Assembly: GCF_025152575.1 (NCBI RefSeq)
Contig: NZ_CP102293.1
Location: forward strand, 2,914,001-2,978,000
Direction of reading: 5' to 3'
DNA length: 64,000 nt
From: Subdoligranulum variabile
Lineage (GTDB): Bacteria; Bacillota; Clostridia; Oscillospirales; Ruminococcaceae
Made by a program: the position numbers and the translations under genes. The first letter of the stretch is position 1. Every line of letters starts with the position of its first letter. Shown here piece after piece: positions 39,792 to 46,809 of this stretch. Under the pieces are notes generated by a model. That model did not search any database. It was not told the DNA's origin and saw nothing but the letters and a program-made list of their open reading frames with translations.

Positions 39792-39986
39792 GTTATATTC
39801 TGTAAACAGGTAATCAAGGGAGTAATCCTTGAAGACTGTTTGAATTGCACGCATCTCTTTTAGGGAAAACTGGGTTTTTCCGTGCAATTTGTTTTGAATG
39901 GATGATTCCGTAATACCGAGGTATTTTGCGAGTCTTTTTTGAGAGAGTCCCTTTTTCTTGAGTTCAATCAGTAGATTTGGAAATAT
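39780..39986 (-). CDS. XRE-family regulator with an apparent ATA start codon
   Basis: A 68-aa helix-turn-helix protein. LKKKGLSQKRLAKYLGITESSIQNKLHGK shows the HTH (quoted in part: LSQKRLAKYLGITESSI). The frame opens IFPNLLIELKK directly after AAAGGAGG with 8 nt spacing, and the codon at the expected start is ATA. No ATG, GTG or TTG lies in frame near it; the first in-frame TTG would delete half the HTH. So either ATA is used as a rare start, or the gene has lost its ATG. It follows the 70-aa XRE gene in one unit. Confidence 0.65.
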   Translation of the reverse strand: MFPNLLIELKKKGLSQKRLAKYLGITESSIQNKLHGKTQFSLKEMRAIQTVFKDYSLDYLFTEYNKKE

Positions 39987-40024
39987 TGTGTTTACCTCCT
40001 TTGTCGTACCGAATATGGTACTGG

Positions 40025-40237
40025 CTATATGGTAGAATCATCCTGGGAAGAAAGTGCGCAGGAAATCCTTTCAAACGCTTGGTTGAATTCCTGCTCGGCT
40101 TTTTTTGGCGAATAGTGTCCATTGAGAACACCCGAAACGTATTTCGGATTTTTTCCCAACTCGGCAGCAAGCTGCTTGGCCGTTACCCCTGCATTGTGCA
40201 TTTTCCCAACAAGTTCGCCGGTCCATTGTGCAGGCAT
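40025..40237 (-). CDS. Small XRE-like helix-turn-helix protein
   Basis: A 70-aa protein with a predicted HTH in VTAKQLAAELGKNPKYVSGVLNGH (quoted in part: AKQLAAELGKNPKYVSGVLN) and a short charged tail. AAAGGAGG lies 10 nt upstream of ATG 40237. Transcribed away from the repressor-ImmA pair, it takes the place of a Cro-like or excision-control protein. The operator TTTGGTTAGA lies just downstream of its probable -10, fitting repression by the divergent repressor. Confidence 0.72.
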   Translation of the reverse strand: MPAQWTGELVGKMHNAGVTAKQLAAELGKNPKYVSGVLNGHYSPKKAEQEFNQAFERISCALSSQDDSTI

Positions 40238-40272
40238 ACAAATCTAACCTCCTTTATAGCCTAAAACTTGAC

Positions 40273-40441
40273 TTTGGTTAGATTTTGCGATAAGATAAAA
40301 GCGCCAACAAATATCAGCGCAAAATCTGTCCAAAGCCGCAGATCGCATGGGGACATTCTGTTTCTAACCATGGTCAACCTGTGTCTATATAATATCTGAA
40401 TATGGTTAGAATGTCAACATAAAAATCTGAATTTGGTTAGT
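40273..40441. promoter_or_regulatory. Operator array of four TGGTTAGA-type sites in the divergent control region
   Basis: TTTGGTTAGA at 40273-40282; the inverse copy TCTAACCA at 40363-40370; TCTGAATATGGTTAGA at 40395-40410; TCTGAATTTGGTTAGT at 40426-40441. The last two share 14 of 16 bases and are 31 bp apart, about three helix turns. A 10-bp inverted repeat AGATTTTGCG/CGCAAAATCT (40280-40289, 40318-40327) lies between. A TATAAT at 40388-40393 is a possible plus-strand -10. This is the expected layout of a phage-type genetic switch. Confidence 0.6.
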
Positions 40442-40476
40442 TTTGGCGCTCTGCACAAAAAGGGGCGTTGAGAATT

Positions 40477-40818
40477 GTGTTTTATGATGTGTACACAGAA
40501 CTATGCCGGCAGAAGGGAATCAGCCGCAGCCGTGCGGCAGCAGAGATGGGGTTGAGCAATTCCACGGTGACCAAATGGAAAAAGACCGGGGCGACGCCTT
40601 CGGGAGAAACGATGACAAAGATCGCTGCCTACTTCGGTGTTTCTGTGGATGATCTGCTTAAACAAGAAAAAGACCTTGCCCCCAAGAGCAAGGTCACAGA
40701 CGAGGATATCAAGTTCGCACTGTTTGGCGGCGGGCCCGTATCGGATGCCCAGTATGAGGAAGTCAAGCAGTTTGTACGGTTTATAAAGGAGCGCGATGCC
40801 CATGGGAAAAAAGAATGA
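40477..40818 (+). CDS. XRE-family (C1-like) repressor
   Basis: A 113-aa regulator. The N-terminal HTH (LCRQKGISRSRAAAEMGLSNSTVTKWK in part; GLSNSTVTKWKKTGATPSGETM) and AAYFGVSVDDLL are typical of phage and ICE repressors. The C-terminal 45 residues hold a short helical region (DAQYEEVKQFVRFIKER) that may mediate dimerisation. I start at GTG 40477, giving MFYDVYTEL, the usual opening in this family; TTG 40468 is possible. Its 3' end overlaps the ImmA-like gene, whose product probably cleaves it on induction. Confidence 0.8.
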   Translation: MFYDVYTELCRQKGISRSRAAAEMGLSNSTVTKWKKTGATPSGETMTKIAAYFGVSVDDLLKQEKDLAPKSKVTDEDIKFALFGGGPVSDAQYEEVKQFVRFIKERDAHGKKE

Positions 40819-41206
40819 TTTCCATGCTATTGCAGAAAACAATGGGATAGAGATCGTTTCCTTCCGGCTTCCCACGGTGGATAGTATGTCTGCAGAAATT
40901 GATGGCCGGTGCTACATTGCGGTGGATAATTCCCGCCATCACACAGCCACCGAGGAGGAAGTGCGCATCGGTCATGAACTGGGGCATTGCCTGTATGGGG
41001 GATTCTATACACGGAATACCCCTTACGATGTGATGGAGCGCCACGAGGTGCGCGCCGATCGCTGGTATATCAAGCGCGCCATTCCGCGCCGGACCTTGTT
41101 CCGGTTACTGGGAAAAGGGTATGACGCCTGGGAAATCGCCGAGCAGCTGAATACCACCGAGGAATATGTCCGCCGTGCGTACTACTACTATAAGGAGAAT
41201 CCGTAA
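40796..41206 (+). CDS. ImmA/IrrE family metallo-endopeptidase
   Basis: A 136-aa zinc protease with the motif RIGHELGHCLYGGF near residue 62 and a downstream acidic block HEVRADRWYIKRAIP. In ICEBs1 the homologous ImmA cleaves the repressor ImmR when the cell is damaged, derepressing the element. The overlap with the XRE repressor gene is the same arrangement. The C-terminus carries a helical segment AWEIAEQLNTTEEYVRRAYYYY. Start is ATG 40796 or 40802; AAAGGAG lies 4 or 10 nt upstream. Confidence 0.85.
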   Translation: MPMGKKNDFHAIAENNGIEIVSFRLPTVDSMSAEIDGRCYIAVDNSRHHTATEEEVRIGHELGHCLYGGFYTRNTPYDVMERHEVRADRWYIKRAIPRRTLFRLLGKGYDAWEIAEQLNTTEEYVRRAYYYYKENP

Positions 41207-41247
41207 AGGGTTGTTGTGGAAGATTCGGTTTGATAGGAGTGTAAATT

Positions 41248-42750
41248 TTGGCAAAGTGTAAAAAATGCGGACGAAAAGGATTTTTCCTGAAACTGACGGA
41301 TGGCTTGTGTGATAATTGCCACTCTACAATGTTGATGGAGCAAGAGCAGTCTAAAATCAAAGCGGATATTGAGGTCCTGAAAGAAGAACTTTCTGATCAT
41401 CAGAAGTTGTACGACCGTATTGCCCAGGAAGCCCGTGAAAAGGGAACGGCCCAGGCCAAAGAGGAAGAAAAGGAAATCTCAGCCCGGGTAGAGGACCTGC
41501 GGAAAGTTGTTGATGAGCAGTCAGCCAAACTGAACGACATACTGGATCAAAAAGCAAAGGCCGAAAAAAGCGTTGCTGCATCCGAGAGAAAGGTGCTCCG
41601 CAGTAGGGAACTTGTCAAGGCAATCCAGCACGCCTGTGAAACTTTCGATAGCCTTGATGATGGACATGAGGCAAAGCAAGCGGCTGAAGATGCGGAGGAG
41701 TTCCTGAAGCCGACGGTCACCTTGAACTTGCAGTGTCTGGATATGCGTGACCTTCGCAAGCGGTACCGCCAAAATGAAAAGAACATTGAAAAAACCCTGG
41801 AAAAGTATAAAAGCCGGTATACCACAAAGACCAATATGACCATTTACCGGTTGATGGTTATTGCCCTTTCCGCAGAGCTGCAGAATGTTTTGCACAATAT
41901 CAGTTACGGCAAGCTGGAAGATGCTTTGCAGGATATTAAAACCATTACGCAAAAGTATTATGATATTGCCACCGATGGCAATCAAAATATCGCTCCAACC
42001 GTTAAAAAATTCATTGGAGAAATTGACTACTACTTCCAGGAAGCTGTCAAAATCGAGTATGAATATTACGTCCAGAAGGAACGAGCCCGTGAAGAGCAGC
42101 GGGCCATTCGGGAGCAAATGCGGCAGGAAGCCGAGGAACGTCGCGAACTGGAGCGGCAACGCAAACAGATTGAAAAAGAGGAAAGCAAGTTCCAGGATCA
42201 GATCGGTCAGTTGAACGAGCAGATGGCTCAGTCTCAGGATGACGAAAAAACAAAGCTGCTGCAGGCCCGTATTGAAGAATTGCAGCGCCAGCTCGCATCG
42301 GTATCGGAGCAGCGCGAAAAGATTGTTCAGTTGCAAAACGGAAAAGCCGGCAATGTGTATGTTATCAGTAATATTGGCTCTTTCGGTGAAAATGTCTTCA
42401 AAATCGGTATGACGCGACGTTTGGAACCGATGGATCGTGTCAACGAATTGGGCAACGCCAGTGTCCCGTTCCCGTTTGATGTTCATTCGCTGATTTTCTC
42501 GGATGATGCCGTAGGGCTGGAAACAAAACTACATCATATGCTCAATGACCAGCGTGTTAATAAGGTGAATCTCCGCAAAGAGTTTTTCCGGGTTTCGCTC
42601 GACGATATCGAAAAACTTGTGGAAGAAGTGGCACCCACAGCTGAATTCAAACGCACAGCACTGGCAGAGCAGTATCGGCAGAGCTTGTCCATTACTCACG
42701 TCTCAGAAAACCCGGCGAGCAGTTCTGAAGACGATGGTGAAGAAGAATGA
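41248..42750 (+). CDS. DUF4041 / GIY-YIG (T5orf172) nuclease, SNIPE-like architecture
   Basis: A 500-aa protein. An N-terminal zinc ribbon (C4, C7, C21, C24) is followed by coiled coil (about 28-130), a DUF4041-like helical domain (about 140-275, LDMRDLRKRYRQNEKNIEKT to YYFQEAVKIEYEYY), more coiled coil, and a GIY-YIG fold from about 368: VYVISNIGS..VFKIGMTRR, then Arg in DRVNEL and Glu in GLETKLHHML. DUF4041 plus GIY-YIG is the layout of the SNIPE antiphage nuclease, which is membrane-bound; here a zinc ribbon replaces the membrane helix. TTG 41248 follows TAGGAGTG. Defence activity is inference. Confidence 0.78.
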   Translation: MAKCKKCGRKGFFLKLTDGLCDNCHSTMLMEQEQSKIKADIEVLKEELSDHQKLYDRIAQEAREKGTAQAKEEEKEISARVEDLRKVVDEQSAKLNDILDQKAKAEKSVAASERKVLRSRELVKAIQHACETFDSLDDGHEAKQAAEDAEEFLKPTVTLNLQCLDMRDLRKRYRQNEKNIEKTLEKYKSRYTTKTNMTIYRLMVIALSAELQNVLHNISYGKLEDALQDIKTITQKYYDIATDGNQNIAPTVKKFIGEIDYYFQEAVKIEYEYYVQKERAREEQRAIREQMRQEAEERRELERQRKQIEKEESKFQDQIGQLNEQMAQSQDDEKTKLLQARIEELQRQLASVSEQREKIVQLQNGKAGNVYVISNIGSFGENVFKIGMTRRLEPMDRVNELGNASVPFPFDVHSLIFSDDAVGLETKLHHMLNDQRVNKVNLRKEFFRVSLDDIEKLVEEVAPTAEFKRTALAEQYRQSLSITHVSENPASSSEDDGEEE

Positions 42751-42783
42751 TTCGATTTCTGCAAAGGGAGAAAGGAAAATCTT

Positions 42784-43161
42784 ATGATTGATTTTAAAAA
42801 CGCAAACTACATCAAGTTGGCACCAGTGGATGCAAAAGCTTTCTCAGGGATGATCGAGCCGATGTTTGTTCCCGGCGAAGAAATTCTGCAGGCGTTCAAG
42901 AGCATCCGGGATGGGATCGTCTTCACTAACAAGCGAATCTTTGCCATCAATGTGCAGGGAATCACCGGAAAGAAGAAGGACTTTACCTCGCTTCCGTACA
43001 GTAAAATCCAGTGCTTTTCTGTGGAAACCGCCGGTGTGTTGGATTTGGACAGTGAGTTGGAACTGTGGTTCAGTGGCCTTGGAAAGGTGAAGTTTGAATT
43101 CACCAGCAATGCGGACGTGGCAGCAATCTGCCGTAGCATCAGCGGGTTCGTTCTCCAATAA
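42784..43161 (+). CDS. Bacterial PH-domain protein
   Basis: A 125-aa soluble protein with a bacterial pleckstrin-homology fold: FVPGEEILQAFKSIRDGIVFTNKRIFAINVQG (quoted in part: IRDGIVFTNKRIFAINVQGI), KKKDFTSLPYSKIQCFSVE and LELWFSGLGKVKFEF. Its ligand is unknown. AGAAAGGAAAA precedes ATG 42784, 33 bp after the DUF4041 gene, so the two are probably co-expressed. A hairpin AAACGCC/GGCGTTT (43172-43205) follows without a plus-strand T tract. It may localise or inhibit the nuclease. Confidence 0.75.
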   Translation: MIDFKNANYIKLAPVDAKAFSGMIEPMFVPGEEILQAFKSIRDGIVFTNKRIFAINVQGITGKKKDFTSLPYSKIQCFSVETAGVLDLDSELELWFSGLGKVKFEFTSNADVAAICRSISGFVLQ

Positions 43162-43258
43162 TAAGAAGAAAAAACGCCACCGGTGCTGGAACACCAGAGG
43201 CGTTTGAATAGATCAGCTTGCACGAAGGCATAACCCGACCTAGTCCAATTCGGATTAT

Positions 43259-43303
43259 ACCACCTCCGGGCAGGCTTTGACAAGTGTACCCTTTGGAGGT
43301 GGT
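43259..43303 (+). promoter_or_regulatory. Stem that would mask the integrase ribosome site
   Basis: ACCACCTCC (43259-43267) is the exact complement of GGAGGTGGT (43295-43303), which is the integrase ribosome-binding site. The 27-nt loop would let the pairing form in a readthrough transcript and block translation. Confidence 0.55.
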
Positions 43304-43306
43304 TTT

Positions 43307-44440
43307 GTGTTGTGTATTCGCTGCCGCCGCGAGATTCCCGACGACTCCCGACTGTGCTGTTACTGTGGCAAGCGTCAGGTCGGTGCGCCGGCGCCCCAGC
43401 GCCGCCAGCGCCGACGGCCTCGTGGGCAGGGGAGTGTGTGGAAAGACCCTCGCAACCATGACCGGCCCTGGGTGGCCCGGGCGGCGGACGGCACCTACAT
43501 CGGCTGTTTCGCGGAATCCAGCGAGGCGGTGCGGGAGCTGGATGCAGTGAATGCCCGTCTGATCGCACCCGACCGGCAGATGTACACCCTGGCCGATGTT
43601 TACGACCGATGGAGCGTGCTGCATTTTCCTAAGATCACAAAGTCAGCCCAACAGTCCTACAAGAACGCCTACCGCAAGGCGGAGCCGCTGCAGGGGCGCC
43701 GCATGATGGATCTGAAAACTGAAGACTATCAGGAAATCATTACCGATATGGCTGCACATAAAGCGAGCCGCAGCCTGTGCGAGAAGCAGCGCCAACTGTT
43801 CAGCCAGCTTTGCCAGTATGCCATGCGCCAGGACATTATTAACACAAACTATGCCCAGGGGTTAGTACTTCCCAGCGCCAGTGCCCCGCAGACGCGGGTC
43901 TTGAGCGAAGCAGAGGTAGAGGCAATCTGGTCTATGGCAGACGATAAGCGCCTGGGGGAAACAGCCCGCATTGCACTGGTACTGATCTACACCGGAATGC
44001 GCTTGAACGAACTGCTCACAGCCCGCCGGACAAACGTGCATTTGGAGGCGGGTTACCTGGTAGGCGGTGAAAAGACCGAAGCTGGCCGTGACCGTGTGAT
44101 TCCTCTGCATACGGATGTACAACCTTTCATTCGAGAATGGCTGAATGGGAACGATACTGACTTTCTGATTCCGTCCAAGTATGGCATCCCGCGAGACCAC
44201 AACAATGTGCGCAAGTCCTTCGGCAGTCTGATGAAAAAACTGGAAATCCAGGGCGTAAAGCCCCACACCTGCCGTCACACTGCTGCCACCAAGATGATGG
44301 CTTCTGGACTGGCTCCGGAGGTGGTGAAGCAGATCCTTGGGCACGCCGATATTACCACGACGCTCAACATTTATACACATCCTGACGTCAGTTTGCTGGT
44401 GAACGGTATGGCAACTATAAATTGGCGTAAGCCTGTATAA
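43307..44440 (+). CDS. int: Tyrosine-type site-specific integrase
   Basis: A 377-aa integrase. An N-terminal zinc ribbon (CIRCRREIPDDSRLCCYCG) is unusual and is followed by an AP2-like arm-binding segment (GSVWKDPRNHDRPWVARA), a core-binding SAM-like domain (about 85-185) and the catalytic domain with Arg in YTGMRLNELL, HxxR in HTCRHTAAT, His in LGHADITTT and the nucleophile in LNIYTH. GTG 43307 is chosen because GGAGGT ends 6 nt upstream. The last codons overlap a right arm-type site. It should recombine the 46-bp att core. No excisionase is evident. Confidence 0.92.
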   Translation: MLCIRCRREIPDDSRLCCYCGKRQVGAPAPQRRQRRRPRGQGSVWKDPRNHDRPWVARAADGTYIGCFAESSEAVRELDAVNARLIAPDRQMYTLADVYDRWSVLHFPKITKSAQQSYKNAYRKAEPLQGRRMMDLKTEDYQEIITDMAAHKASRSLCEKQRQLFSQLCQYAMRQDIINTNYAQGLVLPSASAPQTRVLSEAEVEAIWSMADDKRLGETARIALVLIYTGMRLNELLTARRTNVHLEAGYLVGGEKTEAGRDRVIPLHTDVQPFIREWLNGNDTDFLIPSKYGIPRDHNNVRKSFGSLMKKLEIQGVKPHTCRHTAATKMMASGLAPEVVKQILGHADITTTLNIYTHPDVSLLVNGMATINWRKPV

Positions 44441-44448
44441 GACCTGTA
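44426..44448 (+). repeat. Tandem integrase arm-type sites, right
   Basis: CGTAAGCCTGTA (44426-44437) followed directly by TAAGACCTGTA (44438-44448); the first overlaps the integrase stop codon and is identical to a left-end site at 37263-37274. Confidence 0.65.
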
Positions 44449-44488
44449 TAAACCCGCTTTTTGGCGTTGCAACGTGCAGGAGACTGGA

Positions 44489-44534
44489 CTTCCCAAGCAG
44501 TAGGTGGCGAGTTCGAGACTCGTATCCCGCTCCA
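44489..44534 (+). repeat. attR, 46-bp partial tRNA-Gly copy
   Basis: Exact copy of 37110-37155. The 5' half of the tRNA is absent (preceded by GGAGACTGGA), so it does not encode a tRNA and marks the element's right boundary. Confidence 0.95.
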
Positions 44535-44539
44535 AAAAT

Positions 44540-44586
44540 GCCTTGCCAGTAGGTGATATTACCGCTGCGCAAGGCGTTTCTTTTTT
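44540..44586 (+). terminator. Original tRNA-Gly terminator beyond attR
   Basis: GCCTTGC/GCAAGGC stem followed by GTTTCTTTTTT, probably the host terminator displaced by integration. Confidence 0.75.
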
Positions 44587-44630
44587 GAAGGCTGCCATCT
44601 GGGTATTTTCGCCGCTTTGCGAGGAAATCC

Positions 44631-44659
44631 TTGACAACGGGTTCTTTTTCTGCTAAAAT
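44631..44659 (+). promoter_or_regulatory. Promoter of rpmE
   Basis: TTGACA (44631-44636), a 17-nt spacer and TAAAAT (44654-44659). A leader of about 130 nt follows before rpmE; it could hold an L31 autoregulatory structure, but I could not fold it. Confidence 0.85.
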
Positions 44660-44795
44660 ACTTTAGCAATCGTTCAGATGGCTGCTCCATTCGCACAGGA
44701 TGGTGAATGCTGGTAGCCGCAATTCGAAGATTGTGATGAGCACATATATCAAGTATGGCTCCCGTAATCATGATCGAGAAAGAGGTGAAATAACC

Positions 44796-45002
44796 ATGAA
44801 GAAGGGCATCCATCCGAACTATGTGGACTGCACCATTACCTGTGCCTGCGGCAACGTGATTCACACTCGTGACACCAAACCGGAGATCCACGTGGAAGTT
44901 TGTAGCAAGTGCCATCCGTTCTATACCGGCAAGCAGAAGCTGGTCGATACCGGTGGCCGTGTCGAGCGCTTCAAGCGCCGTTATGCCAACGTCGGCAAAT
45001 AA
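44796..45002 (+). CDS. rpmE: 50S ribosomal protein L31 (zinc-binding form)
   Basis: A 68-aa ribosomal protein, [19 protein letters not shown] to RRYANVGK. The paired cysteines in CTITCACG and CSKCHPF show the zinc-binding (C+) type rather than the zinc-free paralogue. AAAGAGGTG precedes ATG 44796. It is the first host gene beyond the integrated element and has its own promoter and a strong terminator. Confidence 0.97.
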   Translation: MKKGIHPNYVDCTITCACGNVIHTRDTKPEIHVEVCSKCHPFYTGKQKLVDTGGRVERFKRRYANVGK

Positions 45003-45017
45003 ATTTGTTTGCACTGT

Positions 45018-45047
45018 ACCCCAGATGGCGACATCTGGGGTATTTTT
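45018..45047 (+). terminator. Terminator of rpmE
   Basis: An ACCCCAGATG-GCGA-CATCTGGGGT hairpin followed by ATTTTT. Confidence 0.9.
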
Positions 45048-45068
45048 GGCTGTCTGTGAGGAATTTTC

Positions 45069-45686
45069 ATGTCCGATTACAAGACCATCCGCGGGGTGTC
45101 AACTTTCACTTATGAAGAAAAGAGAAGCCGGTTTATTGCAACGGCTGCTTTCGCGGACACCGAAGAAAAGGCGCTGGCGGTCCTTAACGGGGTGCGTGCT
45201 GCCAACCGTACCGCCCGGCATAATGTATATGCGTATGTACTGCAAAACGGCCGTACGCGCTATTCTGATGACGGAGAACCCGCCAAAACTGCGGGAACAC
45301 CGGTGCTGGAAGCTATCGGCCATGCGGAACTATCCGATGTGATTGTAGTGGTAACCCGGTATTTTGGCGGCATTCTGCTGGGAACCGGTGGGCTGGTGCG
45401 TGCCTACACAGCAGCGGCATCAGGTGCGCTTCAGCAGGCGGAACTGGTCAGTATGCGCCTGGTGGTAGATTGCAGTCTGCAGGTGCCCTATGCACTGTTT
45501 GAACAGGTACAGCGGATAATCTTGGCCTCGGGAGCCAGATTGCAGGAACCTGTTTTTGCCGATGCGGTCACGCTGCTGTGGCGTATGCCGGCTGGGAAAG
45601 AGACTGCTTTGTGCGCCTCTTTGTCGGAATTGACCCGTGGGGCGGCACAGGTGATGGTTTCGGCACCATCCTATGCGCCTTTTTGA
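45069..45686 (+). CDS. yigZ: YigZ/IMPACT family protein
   Basis: A 205-aa protein of the YigZ/YvyE family. The N-terminal UPF0029 domain has KRSRFIATAAFADTEEKAL, the signature ARHNVYAYVLQNGRTRYSDDGEPAKTAGTP (quoted in part: RYSDDGEPAKTAGTP) and VVTRYFGGILLGTGGLVRAY; the C-terminal domain resembles EF-G domain V. Its cellular role in bacteria is unsettled, perhaps in translation. ATG 45069 lies 22 bp after the rpmE terminator. Confidence 0.9.
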   Translation: MSDYKTIRGVSTFTYEEKRSRFIATAAFADTEEKALAVLNGVRAANRTARHNVYAYVLQNGRTRYSDDGEPAKTAGTPVLEAIGHAELSDVIVVVTRYFGGILLGTGGLVRAYTAAASGALQQAELVSMRLVVDCSLQVPYALFEQVQRIILASGARLQEPVFADAVTLLWRMPAGKETALCASLSELTRGAAQVMVSAPSYAPF

Positions 45687-45775
45687 AAAAAATCTGAAAA
45701 TTCCGGCAAAAATAAAGTCTTTTGCACGGTTTTATCGTACTTATATATAGAGACCAACGAAAGGGGGCGGATTCT

Positions 45776-46777
45776 GTGACGATTCGAGAAGAAACCGAGG
45801 CGATTGAGCGCCAGACTTTTAGCCGCTACGCAACGCTGAGTGAGCACAGTCGTGGCCGCCGGGGGGCGGAGGAACAAGATCCGATCCGCCCGTGTTTTCA
45901 GCGGGACCGGGACCGGATTCTGCACTGCAAGGCGTTCCGTCGCCTCAAGCAGAAAACACAGGTGTTTCTCTCTCCGGAGGGAGATCATTACCGTACCCGG
46001 CTGACGCATACACTGGAGGTCAGCCAGATCGCCCGGACGATTTCGAGGGCGCTGCGCCTGAACGAGGATCTGACCGAAGCCATTGCGCTGGGACATGATC
46101 TGGGTCATACGCCGTTTGGCCATGCGGGGGAGCGGGCCCTCAATCGTCTGTGCCCGGGTGGGTTTACGCACTTTCGCCAGAGCCTTCGGGTAGTGGATTA
46201 TCTGGAAAAAGACGGCAAGGGCCTTAATCTGAGCTGGGAGGTCCGCAACGGTATCATCACGCACACTACAGGCACATGGGCGCGCACGCCGGAGGGCTGC
46301 GTGGTGCGCAGGGCGGATCATATCGCTTTCCTGAATCATGACATTGAGGATGCGGTGGGGGCCGGGGTGCTGGATCCGCGTCAGATCCCGCCGGAGGCTA
46401 CGGCAGTTTTGGGAAATACCAAATCCCAGCGCATCACTACCATGATTACAGATCTTGTGGAGCACAGCCAGAATGGTCGTATCAATTTTTCTCCGGAGGT
46501 GGAGGCGGCCTATGCGGTCCTCAAGGATTTCATGTATTCTACGGTCTACGTGGACCGGGAAGCCAAACGGGAAGAAAAAAAGGTGGACAAGCTGATCGAA
46601 GGGCTGTATGAGAGGCTGTGCGGGGATCCGGACCTGTTGCCGAACTTTTATCTGCAAATTGCCTACAACGAGGGCGTGGACCGGGCCGCTACCGACTACA
46701 TCAGCGGGATGAGTGATGAATTTGCCACCCGGTTGTTTGTAGAATGGTTTGTGCCGCAAAAATGGCAGGTTTTGTGA
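45776..46777 (+). CDS. dgt: dGTP triphosphohydrolase-like HD protein
   Basis: A 333-aa HD-domain enzyme that should release triphosphate from dGTP or other dNTPs and so tune dNTP pools. Metal-binding residues appear in THTLEVSQIARTISRAL, IALGHDLGHTPFGHAGE (the HD pair) and RADHIAFLNHDIEDA. The N-terminal FQRDRDRILHCKAFRRLKQKTQVF block is family-specific. GTG 45776 has AAAGGGGG upstream; the ATG at 45722 has no such site. dgt-dnaG-rpoD is a common Clostridia order. Confidence 0.93.
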   Translation: MTIREETEAIERQTFSRYATLSEHSRGRRGAEEQDPIRPCFQRDRDRILHCKAFRRLKQKTQVFLSPEGDHYRTRLTHTLEVSQIARTISRALRLNEDLTEAIALGHDLGHTPFGHAGERALNRLCPGGFTHFRQSLRVVDYLEKDGKGLNLSWEVRNGIITHTTGTWARTPEGCVVRRADHIAFLNHDIEDAVGAGVLDPRQIPPEATAVLGNTKSQRITTMITDLVEHSQNGRINFSPEVEAAYAVLKDFMYSTVYVDREAKREEKKVDKLIEGLYERLCGDPDLLPNFYLQIAYNEGVDRAATDYISGMSDEFATRLFVEWFVPQKWQVL

Positions 46778-46809
46778 TTGCTGCTTTTCCATAAAGGAGG
46801 TGGAGCGGA

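Larger units (their letters stand above)
37110..44534. mobile_element. 7.4-kb integrative element in tRNA-Gly with lysis cassette and candidate defence genes
   Basis: The limits are set by exact 46-bp repeats in and derived from tRNA-Gly(CCC). Inside, tandem CGTAARCCTGTA-type sites lie near both ends and a tyrosine integrase abuts the right end. The left half, on the minus strand, is a lysis cassette. The centre has XRE regulators in divergent units around an operator array. The right half, on the plus strand, has a repressor, ImmA-like protease, DUF4041/GIY-YIG nuclease, PH-domain protein and integrase. I see no phage structural, packaging or replication gene. It may be a deletion-reduced prophage, a satellite that borrows a helper's capsid, or an immobile remnant. 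Confidence 0.9.

Noticed and set aside
43172..43205. AAACGCC/GGCGTTT hairpin as a terminator before the integrase
   Set aside because: There is no T tract on the plus strand, so it was noted only as a hairpin; readthrough into the masked integrase site is possible.
44489..44534. A second tRNA-Gly
   Set aside because: Only the 3' 46 nt are present, so it is the attR copy left by integration.
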